This document shows, piece after piece, positions 46,139 to 53,697 of a DNA stretch of 64,000 nucleotides. Source of the DNA: Bacilli bacterium (GTDB lineage Bacteria > Bacillota_I > Bacilli_A > RF39 > UBA660). Numbering within the stretch: the first letter of the stretch is position 1; the number at the start of each line of letters is the position of its first letter. A program made the position numbers and the translations under genes. Under the pieces are notes generated by a model, which saw nothing but the letters and a program-made list of their open reading frames with translations, made no database searches and was not told the DNA's origin. The stretch covers positions 62,001 to 126,000 of the forward strand of contig JAFSVF010000009.1 in assembly GCA_017450205.1 (NCBI GenBank), written 5' to 3'.

Positions 46139-48184
46139 GTGAGTTTTAGATTTAAAAATATTATATTATCTATAGGATTATTATTTGTTTTTCCTATGGT
46201 TGTAAATGCAGAGTTACCAGGTGCTAGAAGTGCTACTAATGAAGCTGGTGATGTATTTCTAGGTGGTAATTATATTGAGGTAGGTATAAGTAAAAGTGGA
46301 AGTTTTGGAACGAGTTTAAAAGCTCCTGAAGAATTTCATTCGCATGCTTTATCTGCTTATTCATATAAGCTTGGTTTAATTGCAGACGGTGATGGTTGGG
46401 ATGTAGGTAATCCTCCTACAAGTGGAGATTTCTTCTTGCCAGGTAATCCTTATGAAGGTTATATTTTTTCATATGTGATGAATGGTAACAGTTATGTTTA
46501 TAGAATAGCTGAAAGATCTGGTGATACTTGGGATGGTAAATATTTTACTGCTCCTTCAGTCGTAGATCAATCTGATATTGCTCATAATAAATTAAAAGCT
46601 GTATTCTCGGTTGTAACAAAAGAAAAAGTAAAGCTAGAGTTAACAATTGAGTTTGGAGTAGATGATGTATATTACTCAACTTTAGTTAATGTTATAAATA
46701 TGAGTGAAAATGAAATAACTGATGTCATTTTTACTAGAGACTTAGATCCTGATAATGATAAAGACTTGAATGGTACTTATGATACATATAATAAAGTTCC
46801 ATGTAATCCTGATACAAGTGTAGAAGGTAGTGCTACTAACTTTGCAATGGTTGTTGCTGTTGGACCAGTTACTTATAACGGTTTCTTCTTTGTATCATTT
46901 GATAATAGGGCTATGGGGTTAATCGGTAATACGGCTCCATCAGGAATTCCAACTTATGCTGATGAATCAGCATTGGAAATTACTTCAAGTAATGCGAATG
47001 GATATTCTCTTATGGATACAAGAATTCAATTACAAACTAAATTAAAAAATTTGAAATCAAATGAAAGTGATGAAACTATTTTTTATTCATCTTTAGATCC
47101 AAATGTAATTCAATCAATAAGTAAGATTTTAAAAGCAGTTGCTGCTAAAGTAAAAGGGTTAAGTGATACTAGAATAGAAGTAGAAACTCAGGAAGGTTAT
47201 GAATATTCAATTGATAATGGTGAGCATTGGCAAGATAGTGGAGTATTTGAAAATCTTGAACCAGGTAAAGAATATGTAGTTTTATCTCGTATTAAAGCTA
47301 CTGAAACTGAAGAAGCTTCTGAACCTGAAGAAACAAAGATTACAACAAAACATTCATCAAAAGAATCTCCAGATTTATCAGAAATTGTTGTTACTGAAAA
47401 TGAAGTTGTTATTAAAAGTGATCCTTTGTATGAGTATTCAATAGATAATGGAGAACATTGGCAAGATTCATCTTTATTTACTGGATTAGAACCAGATACA
47501 GAATATACAATTATTGCTAGAATCAAAGAAACATCTACTGATATGCCAGGATATCCAACTGAACCAATTGTTATACATACTCCTGCTAAAATTCAAACAA
47601 CATTAGATGATGTGGATAATGTTTCTATTGATGTTATTGTTAAAGATGATGCTCCTGGAGTTATTATTCATAAAGGTCTTTTATATGAATCTGTTATGGA
47701 TAATGAGGATGTTAAGAATTATGTAGATGATAATCATGATGTTAAACTTATATTTGATGTTGAAGCAATTCAATTAGATGAAGAAGAATTAAATGTAGTT
47801 AAAGAAAAGTCACTTGGAGATACGATTGCATTTACTGTTAATGCAACTATTAAATTATATGCTGATTCTACTTATGTTAAAGATATAGTTTCGAGCGATA
47901 AAAAGATTACATTTACTTTAAAAGTACCTAATGAATTTGTTAAAAAAGGAAGAAAATTTAGTGTTATTAGAAAACATGTAGGTGAAAACGATTATACTGA
48001 ATATGAAGTATTAACTGATGAAGATAATGATGATACTACAATAACTATTTCTAGTGATAAGTTTTCTGAATTTACAATAATTTATAATGATTCTTCGAAT
48101 CCAAAAACAAGTGATAATTTATTAACATATGTATTTATATTATTTATAAGTGTAAGTGCTTTGTTTATAGTAAAAAGATACTAG
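46139..48184 (+). CDS. Sortase-type surface protein with tandem FN3-like repeats
   Basis: Secreted, wall-anchored protein of 681 residues. Signal peptide (1-24: FKNIILSIGLLFVFPMVVNA), a beta-rich head (25-345), two Fn3-like repeats starting YEYSIDNGEHWQDS at residues 354 and 431, a further domain, and a C-terminal sorting signal: N654-P-K-T-S-D, hydrophobic segment, then KRY. The NPKTS box differs from LPxTG and suggests a class B/D or NPxTG-type sortase, none of which is in this window. The start is a GTG at 46139, chosen because it opens directly on the signal peptide and follows GGAGAGTGAG; TTG at 46136 is an alternative. Confidence 0.8.
   Translation: MSFRFKNIILSIGLLFVFPMVVNAELPGARSATNEAGDVFLGGNYIEVGISKSGSFGTSLKAPEEFHSHALSAYSYKLGLIADGDGWDVGNPPTSGDFFLPGNPYEGYIFSYVMNGNSYVYRIAERSGDTWDGKYFTAPSVVDQSDIAHNKLKAVFSVVTKEKVKLELTIEFGVDDVYYSTLVNVINMSENEITDVIFTRDLDPDNDKDLNGTYDTYNKVPCNPDTSVEGSATNFAMVVAVGPVTYNGFFFVSFDNRAMGLIGNTAPSGIPTYADESALEITSSNANGYSLMDTRIQLQTKLKNLKSNESDETIFYSSLDPNVIQSISKILKAVAAKVKGLSDTRIEVETQEGYEYSIDNGEHWQDSGVFENLEPGKEYVVLSRIKATETEEASEPEETKITTKHSSKESPDLSEIVVTENEVVIKSDPLYEYSIDNGEHWQDSSLFTGLEPDTEYTIIARIKETSTDMPGYPTEPIVIHTPAKIQTTLDDVDNVSIDVIVKDDAPGVIIHKGLLYESVMDNEDVKNYVDDNHDVKLIFDVEAIQLDEEELNVVKEKSLGDTIAFTVNATIKLYADSTYVKDIVSSDKKITFTLKVPNEFVKKGRKFSVIRKHVGENDYTEYEVLTDEDNDDTTITISSDKFSEFTIIYNDSSNPKTSDNLLTYVFILFISVSALFIVKRY
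47198..47659 (+). repeat. Two-copy intragenic repeat
   Basis: Two units with a 231-base period (starting 47198 and 47429) encode nearly identical openings (YEYSIDNGEHWQDS) and then diverge, consistent with duplicated Fn3-like domains. The right end is approximate. Confidence 0.75.
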
Positions 48185-48207
48185 AAGAAAACTTCTAGTA
48201 CTTTTTT
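48180..48207 (+). terminator. Terminator of the surface-protein gene
   Basis: CTAGAAG-AAAA-CTTCTAG (48181-48198) then ACTTTTTT; it overlaps the stop codon. Confidence 0.88.
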
Positions 48208-48266
48208 ATAATAGATTAGGTAGTGATACAGAATTTATAGAAATGGAAATGAATTAAAAAATACAG
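48208..48266. other. Short interval before the insertion sequence
   Basis: Contains TATAAT (48207-48212) and AGGTAGTGAT (48217-48226), the usual promoter and ribosome-binding layout of this window, but no start codon opens a frame of any length. The A-rich end and TACAGG are the left half of the terminator that the insertion sequence interrupts. It may be the remains of a small gene. Nothing more can be supported. Confidence 0.4.
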
Positions 48267-48274
48267 GTTTTAAC
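48256..48274. terminator. Left half of an interrupted bidirectional terminator
   Basis: AAAAAATACAGG plus loop bases. Joined to 49632-49640 without the insertion sequence it gives AATACAGG-TTTTAA-CCTGTATT with A/T runs on both sides, a perfect bidirectional terminator. Its partner half is at 49624-49641. Confidence 0.75.
48267..48274 (+). repeat. Target-site duplication, left copy
   Basis: GTTTTAAC, repeated exactly at 49624-49631. Because the target is itself a palindrome, duplications of 8, 6, 4 or 2 bases all reconstruct the same site; 8 is the one giving TG...CA element ends. Confidence 0.65.
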
Positions 48275-48354
48275 TGAAGTTGTAAGATAAAAGTGTACAC
48301 TAAAAAAAGTGTATGCTTTTATTTTGTTATAATTAAATAAAGGAGATGATCAAA

Positions 48355-48702
48355 ATGGCAAAAAAAGGACAAAAATTTAATCGATGGACACCAGAAGAAA
48401 AATACAATATTATAAAACCTTTATTAAATATGGAAAAAGGAACTTATTCATATTCAAAAGAAATAGGTATAAATTCTGGATTACTCTATGCTTGGATTAA
48501 AAAATATAGAGAAAACGGAATGAAAGGCTTAGAAAATAAAAGAAAACCAGGCAATCCAATGTGCAAATATTTTTCAAAAAAAAATCTAACTAAAGAAGAA
48601 CAATTAGAATATGAAAATATGAAACTAAGAATCGAGAACGAAATGTTAAAAAAAGGATTCCTAATGAAAGAAGATGGTACGTATGTAAAATTCATGAAAT
48701 AA
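48355..48702 (+). CDS. IS3-family transposase OrfA (helix-turn-helix)
   Basis: DNA-binding part of the transposase, 115 residues. A helix-turn-helix region (about 10-60: WTPEEKYNIIKPLL, SYSKEIGINSGLLYAWIKKYRENG) is followed by a leucine-zipper-like helix (LTKEEQLEYENMKLRIENEML). It binds the terminal repeats. Start 48355 is chosen because AAGGAG is nine bases upstream; an ATG at 48346 is too close. The frame contains AAAAAAAG (48648-48655), where -1 slippage would join it to OrfB. Confidence 0.92.
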   Translation: MAKKGQKFNRWTPEEKYNIIKPLLNMEKGTYSYSKEIGINSGLLYAWIKKYRENGMKGLENKRKPGNPMCKYFSKKNLTKEEQLEYENMKLRIENEMLKKGFLMKEDGTYVKFMK

Positions 48703-49589
48703 CACAAGCCAAATTTGAAATAATAGAATTATTAAGTAAAGAATATAATATCAAATCTTTATGTAAAATATTAAAGGTTTCTAGATCTGGTTATTATAAA
48801 TGGTTAAAGAATAAAGATATATTGAATAATTATGAATTAGTCCGAATAAATTTAGGAGAAATGATTAAAGACATACATAAAAGAAAACCAAGTTATGGAT
48901 ATCATAGAATAAATGCAATAATCAGACGTGATATAGGTTGGGTTGTATCAGATAATTTGGTTCATAAAGTATGTAAAATATTAAAAATAAAATCTAAAGC
49001 AAAGCATTATAAATATAAACCAGCTGGTGAAGAGTCTATTAAATATTCAAATATTGTTAATGGCAATTGGAATGTATCGAGACCATTTGAAATTATAGTT
49101 TCAGATACAACTACAATTGGCTTTAAAGGAAAACCATACGATTGGACATTTTACTTGGATGTGTTTAATAATGAAATTGTTGGTTATGATGTAAGAGAAT
49201 CAATGCACGGTAATGGCGTTTTAAATCATCGTGAAGCATTAAACGATATGTTAAAAAACAAAATAAAAAGAGGATACGAAAACCTTGAGACTATTGTTCA
49301 CACAGATCAAGGAGCTGTTTATTCCTCAGTGTCATTTAACAATATGTTTAATTCTTACAATATCAAACGCTCAATGTCTAGAGCTGGAACACCAACCGAC
49401 AATCCTGTTATTGAATCTAAAAATGGTTGGATGAAAAAAGAAATGCATATTGATTTTGACAAAAATAATTATAACACAGTTCAAGAATTTATTGATGATA
49501 TTGTTTGGGACAATAACAATTATCGACCAAGTTTTGCTTTACAATATAAAAACCCAGTTGAGTATAGAACTCAACTAGGTTTTAAATAG
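48654..49589 (+). CDS. IS3-family transposase OrfB (DDE integrase), made by frameshift
   Basis: Catalytic part, open from 48615 and entered after -1 slippage near 48648-48655. The N-terminal portion has the IS3 hallmark KVSRSGYYKWLKNK and RKPSYGYHRINA. The rve core shows Asp in IIVSDTTTI, Asp in VHTDQGAVYSS, and Glu in GTPTDNPVIESKNGWMK, giving a complete DDE triad. Translation from a TTG at 48822 would remove the conserved N-terminal region, so the OrfAB fusion is the more likely product. No internal stops. Confidence 0.9.
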   Translation, partial: RIPNERRWYVCKIHEITQAKFEIIELLSKEYNIKSLCKILKVSRSGYYKWLKNKDILNNYELVRINLGEMIKDIHKRKPSYGYHRINAIIRRDIGWVVSDNLVHKVCKILKIKSKAKHYKYKPAGEESIKYSNIVNGNWNVSRPFEIIVSDTTTIGFKGKPYDWTFYLDVFNNEIVGYDVRESMHGNGVLNHREALNDMLKNKIKRGYENLETIVHTDQGAVYSSVSFNNMFNSYNIKRSMSRAGTPTDNPVIESKNGWMKKEMHIDFDKNNYNTVQEFIDDIVWDNNNYRPSFALQYKNPVEYRTQLGFK

Positions 49590-49591
49590 TC

Positions 49592-49623
49592 TTTTTAGTG
49601 TCTACTTTTCATTGACAACTTCA
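49592..49623 (-). repeat. Right terminal inverted repeat of the insertion sequence
   Basis: Reverse complement begins TGAAGTTGTC and ends near CACTAAAAAG, matching the left end at 48275-48306 with about six differences. Confidence 0.88.
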
Positions 49624-49641
49624 GTTTTAACCTGTATTTTT
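49624..49641. terminator. Right half of the interrupted terminator
   Basis: GTTTTAAC (second copy of the target duplication) followed by CTGTATTTTTTTTT. On the minus strand it comes directly after the stop codon of the gene at 49647. With the element in place, this gene no longer has the intact hairpin next to it. Confidence 0.75.
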
Positions 49642-49646
49642 TTTTA

Positions 49647-50981
49647 TTATTCAACTTTATGATCGTTTACTACAAGTCCAGTAGCAACTGGTCTAGTTAC
49701 ATTTTTAAGGCTTCCATTGATAGGTCTTGAAATTGTAACTCCTTTTTCAACCATTACTGTTGATGTTCCACCATCTAGTGCTGCTGCATTAATAGCTCCA
49801 TAATGTGTCATTATGTCTGTTAAATCTTTCATGCTAGCGCCACTAGTTCTTGTTTCATTTGAGTCTACTACTAGAAGTAGGGTAACACCATCAATTCTTT
49901 GACCAACTGCTGTTCTTGCAGCATAACCATAACCACCATTTCCTTTAGTAAATGAAGGAACTCCATTAACTATTAAGAAAGGTACTGATGTAACACAATC
50001 TCTAACTCCTAATTCTAGAAGTTCTTGTGCTGATTTATTTTTATATAGTACTAATATATTATCTTTATTAAATCCGATTGTACCCCAACCAGTGCCTTCG
50101 TAATCATGATCTGTTATTATTTTACGTTTTTGAATAGTAACTCCAGCTGGATTATTACCGTTACTTTTATTTGTTGGATCTATAAATCTACCACCATTAA
50201 CTGCTACTAGAGCATTTGTTCTTTTAGCCATATCTACAATGTATTCACCACTATAAGGAAATTTACCACTAGTTAAGAATTCACAGTAGGCAGGATCATA
50301 TACAACTGCTAAGTAAGCATTTTGTCCATTTACTTTAAATCTTAGTATTCTATATATTTCATCTTTAGTATGATTCTTAAACATTAGAACTTCATATTCA
50401 TTATTTTCATCATATTCAAATGAATTATCTAAGTTATATTTAATTAAATTTGTATTCATTTCTTCATTAGGTTCGATTAGATAGTTTTGACTTAATAAGT
50501 TATTTATATAAGCATCACTATAAAATATTTTACATAAGTATTGATGATTCATTGTTTCCATTGCTGTGGTTATTAACCATTCTCTAAACTTAGGTAATGG
50601 TCCATATAATAGATTAATAAATATTATACATCCTAAAACATATAGAATAGTTATTGTATTAAGTATCCATCTTTTAAGAGGAAGTTTTAGATTAGTGTCT
50701 AATTTTACATAACCTACAATGAAGTAGAGAAATGCTATAAAACTTATAATAAATAGAATAAAGAATATCCATTTGCATACTGAATTAAATAAGTAATTAC
50801 TATGACAAGAAATTATAAATAAAACTAAGAATGTTGAGTTAATTATTAAGAAGAATCTAGATAGTCTTAATTTACTTTGTTTTTTCTTTAATAGTAGTTT
50901 TTTTAATTTTTCTAGTTTTTTAGATTTATTATATTTAGTTTTACGTTTTTTAATTGTTTTCTTTTCTTTTATTTCTTCCAT
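49647..50981 (-). CDS. Membrane-anchored phosphodiester glycosidase-type protein (NAGPA domain)
   Basis: A Lys-rich cytosolic start (1-45), then three or so membrane spans (about 45-130), then an outer domain (about 215-440) of the phosphodiester glycosidase family (PF09992, related to the mammalian uncovering enzyme NAGPA). Markers are AVNGGRFIDP, AGVTIQKRKII, TIGFNKDNILVLY, ARTAVGQRIDGVTLLLVVD and the highly conserved AAALDGGTSTVMV. Members act on sugar-phosphodiester links such as those in wall polymers or exopolysaccharide. The start at 50981 has GTGATAATT just upstream. Its terminator has been split by the insertion sequence. Confidence 0.87.
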   Translation of the reverse strand: MEEIKEKKTIKKRKTKYNKSKKLEKLKKLLLKKKQSKLRLSRFFLIINSTFLVLFIISCHSNYLFNSVCKWIFFILFIISFIAFLYFIVGYVKLDTNLKLPLKRWILNTITILYVLGCIIFINLLYGPLPKFREWLITTAMETMNHQYLCKIFYSDAYINNLLSQNYLIEPNEEMNTNLIKYNLDNSFEYDENNEYEVLMFKNHTKDEIYRILRFKVNGQNAYLAVVYDPAYCEFLTSGKFPYSGEYIVDMAKRTNALVAVNGGRFIDPTNKSNGNNPAGVTIQKRKIITDHDYEGTGWGTIGFNKDNILVLYKNKSAQELLELGVRDCVTSVPFLIVNGVPSFTKGNGGYGYAARTAVGQRIDGVTLLLVVDSNETRTSGASMKDLTDIMTHYGAINAAALDGGTSTVMVEKGVTISRPINGSLKNVTRPVATGLVVNDHKVE

Positions 50982-51047
50982 AATTATCACTATTTAATTA
51001 TAACATGATATATGTAAATAACCACTATGTTTACTTAAAGTTTATGT

Positions 51048-51053
51048 TATAAT
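51048..51053 (+). promoter_or_regulatory. Extended -10 promoter of the envelope operon (TGTTATAAT)
   Basis: TATAAT with TGT upstream, 26 bases before the ATG at 51080; the only clear promoter before the terminator at 54976. Confidence 0.6.
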
Positions 51054-51079
51054 TTAATAGTATTGTAGGTGAAGGTGTT

Positions 51080-52024
51080 ATGAAAATAAGAGATTATATT
51101 GATGCTGGAAAATCAAAAGATGAAATTTTTAATTTTATTATATATGTGTTCCCAATTTATATACTTAAACTTCTTTTTGAAGATTTTATTTTCTTATCTA
51201 ATTTTTTAGATTATGCAATAAAACATGTTTGGCCTGCGTTATTATTGTTAATTGGAGTTGTTATATTATATTTTATATTAACTAATTTATTGTTTTTATT
51301 ATTTGGATTTATTTTATATTTATTTTCTAAAAGTGAGAATTTTGAAAAGATAGTTAAAAGGGCTTTAATTTTTCTTTTACTTTTGCCTTTTATAGGTTTT
51401 TTCTTTGTAAAATTATTTGAATTATTTGGTTTTATATCATTTAAAGCACAAGGTAATGTGTTAACTACTGCTTATGTATTTGTTGGTATTGGTGTTGTAG
51501 TTACTTTAATAGTTATTTTTAGAAGTTATATTGTTAAATTTTTTAAATATATAGGTTCTGCTATTTCTGATTTCTATAAATCAGAAAAATATTTAAAAGT
51601 TATTCCTATTGCTTGTGCATTATTAAGTGGAAGCTATTTTTATAGATTGATAACAATAGAAGCTGAGAGAATGAAGTTCGATTTAAACTATAATGATAAT
51701 TTAACTACTTATGTGCTTTGTTTGGTTATAGTTCCTTTTTTAGTATATTTTTTATCAGGAACTATTTTTTATAAAATATATGATAAATTTAAATCTGATA
51801 AATTAAAAATTATAATTAAAGTAATTAATATTATTATTTATATAATTGCATTTTTCTTTGTTGGTTCTTTTATTATCAAGGTTTTTAGTCCTAGTGCACT
51901 TGTATCAAATGGACTTTTATTATTTTTTGGTATTTTATTAGGACTTGAGATTACATTATTCTTTTTTATTTATAAAAGTGTTCTAGAAATAATTAGACTT
52001 GTTAGAGGTGATTCTTATGAGTAA
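51080..52024 (+). CDS. Multi-pass membrane protein of unknown function, 314 aa
   Basis: About eight hydrophobic segments; no family recognised. The second half alternates spans with short basic loops (YDKFKSDKLKIIIK). First gene of a tightly packed operon: its TAA stop overlaps the ATG of the MFS gene (ATGAGTAA). Ribosome-binding site GGTGAAGG. A role with the transporter and the small proteins downstream is likely from the coupling but cannot be named. Confidence 0.72.
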   Translation: MKIRDYIDAGKSKDEIFNFIIYVFPIYILKLLFEDFIFLSNFLDYAIKHVWPALLLLIGVVILYFILTNLLFLLFGFILYLFSKSENFEKIVKRALIFLLLLPFIGFFFVKLFELFGFISFKAQGNVLTTAYVFVGIGVVVTLIVIFRSYIVKFFKYIGSAISDFYKSEKYLKVIPIACALLSGSYFYRLITIEAERMKFDLNYNDNLTTYVLCLVIVPFLVYFLSGTIFYKIYDKFKSDKLKIIIKVINIIIYIIAFFFVGSFIIKVFSPSALVSNGLLLFFGILLGLEITLFFFIYKSVLEIIRLVRGDSYE

Positions 52025-53030
52025 GAATAGAATAGGTATTATATATTTTTATGTTCATTATGTAGTTGAAGTATTATCATTCTTCTTTTTATATTCTAAT
52101 TATAAAAGTAGTTATGTATGGTTAATACCACTAGTATATGATTCATTTGCTTTTGTACCTCAAAGTTTAATTGGATATGTATCAGATAAATATAAAAAGA
52201 TTAATATGGGATTAATTGGAATTGCTTTATTCTTTATAGGTTACTTATTCTTTTTATATACAAAAGTTAATATATTTGTTCCACTTTTAATTATTTGTTT
52301 AGGTAATGCATTCTTACATGTAGATGGAGCAGAGAACACTATTAGGTTTGGTAATGGTAAGCTTTCTAACGTTGCAATATTTGTTGCAGGTGGATCTTTT
52401 GGAGTTTTATCAGGAAGATTACTTGTAAATAATCTTAATACGCCTGAAGTTTTATTTTTACCCTTAATTTCTTTAATACCACTAGTTATTATGTGTAATG
52501 ATGAAACTAGAGACTTAAAAGGATATAAAAAGTATGATTATGTTAAAGAATCTGTTAATGGATTGGTTGCAATATTAATTGCATTCTTAATTGTTATTAT
52601 TAGAGGATATATGGGATATGGAATTCCTACATCTTGGAATAAAACAACATTTGAGATGATACTTTTATTTTCATCAATGGGAATAGGTAAAGCATTAGGT
52701 GGAATATTAAGTGATAAGTATGGTATTAAAAGAATAGCGCTTATTAGTACTTTGGGTTCAATTCCATTCCTTTGCTTCGGAGATAAAATAATGCTTATTT
52801 CATTACTTGGTATATGTAGTTTTTCAATGACTATGTCTATTACTTTAGGAATTATACTTTCTGTTTTAAAGAATAAACCTGGTTTATCTTTTGGTATAAC
52901 AACAATTGGATTATTCTTAGGTACACTACCAATATTCTTTATTAAATTATCATTTATATATAATGTAATTATGATTATAGTATTTTCTAGTATATGTGCA
53001 TATTTACTTACTAGAATATTAAAGGAGTAA
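52017..53030 (+). CDS. MFS transporter, FSR-like, 337 aa
   Basis: About ten to eleven membrane spans. Two MFS loop motifs are visible, at the same place in each half: LIGYVSDKYKKINMG (about 46-60) and LGGILSDKYGIKRIALI (about 225-241), each matching the GxxxDxxGRR-type loop between spans 2-3 and 8-9. A charged segment DGAENTIRFGNGK lies near span 5. Shorter than most MFS proteins (about 400). The pattern is closest to the fosmidomycin-resistance group, but the substrate is unknown. The ATG at 52017 has GAGGTGATT upstream. Confidence 0.78.
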   Translation: MSKNRIGIIYFYVHYVVEVLSFFFLYSNYKSSYVWLIPLVYDSFAFVPQSLIGYVSDKYKKINMGLIGIALFFIGYLFFLYTKVNIFVPLLIICLGNAFLHVDGAENTIRFGNGKLSNVAIFVAGGSFGVLSGRLLVNNLNTPEVLFLPLISLIPLVIMCNDETRDLKGYKKYDYVKESVNGLVAILIAFLIVIIRGYMGYGIPTSWNKTTFEMILLFSSMGIGKALGGILSDKYGIKRIALISTLGSIPFLCFGDKIMLISLLGICSFSMTMSITLGIILSVLKNKPGLSFGITTIGLFLGTLPIFFIKLSFIYNVIMIIVFSSICAYLLTRILKE

Positions 53031-53034
53031 TATT

Positions 53035-53169
53035 ATGAGTTTTATATTTAATTCTATTTTTATTAAAAATTATGAAATATTATTTATAATTCTTTCAATA
53101 ATTACTATAATTATAATTGGTATAACAATATATTTAGTTATTAAAGAGGTTAATAATGGGAATAGATAA
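53035..53169 (+). CDS. 44-residue single-span membrane protein
   Basis: Small open frame with AAAGGAG ten bases before its ATG and four bases after the MFS stop. The product is one very hydrophobic helix (about 16-37, rich in Ile) with a short polar tail ending in VNNGNR. Its last 14 bases overlap the start of the next gene, so all are translationally coupled. The ribosome-binding site and exact packing make it a real gene; function unknown. Confidence 0.72.
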   Translation: MSFIFNSIFIKNYEILFIILSIITIIIIGITIYLVIKEVNNGNR

Positions 53170-53512
53170 TATACCAATCACTATGGTAGTTTGTTTAAGT
53201 CTTACGATTATTTTAGAAACTTTATTGGCTTTTCTAATTGGAGTAAGAAAGAAAGATTTGATATTTGTGGTTTTAGCACAAGTAGTTACAAATCCAATTG
53301 TAGTAACAGTACCGTATTTAATATTTATATTATTTGGTTATAAAAACTATTTAATATCTATTTATGTTTTAGAAGTATTAGCATTTTTAGTTGAAGGACT
53401 AATTTATTCTAAAAGTTTAAGAAATAAGAAAATAAATCCATTTCTTTTATCTTTAATATTAAATGTATGTTCATATGGATTTGGATTATTAATGAATGGA
53501 GTTTGGCAATGA
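53156..53512 (+). CDS. Small four-span membrane protein, 118 aa
   Basis: Four hydrophobic segments cover nearly the whole sequence. Two acidic residues lie inside spans (ILETLLAFLIG and VLEVLAFLVEG), which suggests a transport or ion path instead of a simple anchor. A conserved-looking QVVTNPIVVTVPY segment lies in span 2. No family recognised. It overlaps the 44-residue gene by 14 bases and the next gene by four (ATGA), ending in a TGA stop. Confidence 0.72.
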   Translation: MGIDNIPITMVVCLSLTIILETLLAFLIGVRKKDLIFVVLAQVVTNPIVVTVPYLIFILFGYKNYLISIYVLEVLAFLVEGLIYSKSLRNKKINPFLLSLILNVCSYGFGLLMNGVWQ

Positions 53513-53697
53513 AAAAATTAAAGTTTCTTTTATTAAGTTTATTATTAGTACCTATTACTAGTAAAGCTGATGTAATAAGTGATATTAGTGAAACTAGTAA
53601 TAATAGTCAAATATTTATTTTTATTGGTATATTATTTACAGCAATACTAGTTACTGTTGTAATTACTATATTAAGATCAAGAAAGGATAAGAAATAA
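53509..53697 (+). CDS. 62-residue secreted/anchored protein
   Basis: A signal peptide (1-19, ending PITSKA) is followed by a short polar outer part (DVISDISETSNNSQ) and a membrane span (about 33-53) with a basic end RSRKDKK. Type I topology with an outer segment of about 14 residues. The ATG at 53509 overlaps the previous TGA stop; an upstream frame start at 53467 would add nothing sensible. Its TAA stop shares one base with the next ATG. Confidence 0.75.
   Translation: MKKLKFLLLSLLLVPITSKADVISDISETSNNSQIFIFIGILFTAILVTVVITILRSRKDKK

Larger units (their letters stand above)
48275..49623 (+). mobile_element. IS3-family insertion sequence (IS150-like), about 1.35 kb
   Basis: Complete element with ends TG...CA. 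Terminal inverted repeats of about 32 bases (48275-48306 and 49592-49623) share TGAAGTTGT at the tip and ACACTAAAAA inside, with about six mismatches. It carries orfA and orfB in -1 frame relation, with a slippery A7-G tract, as in the IS3 family. It is flanked by GTTTTAAC direct repeats, and its insertion point is the loop of a terminator hairpin. All parts look intact, so it is possibly active. Own promoter: TGTTATAAT at 48324-48332. Confidence 0.92.

Noticed and set aside
47197-47526. 109-residue minus-strand open frame in the surface-protein gene
   Set aside because: Mirror of the two Fn3-like repeats; its own internal repetition only reflects the plus-strand duplication.
48346-49589. Broken transposase gene (pseudogene)
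   Set aside because: The frame change at the A7-G tract is the normal programmed frameshift of IS3-family elements; the rest is open and catalytic residues are present.
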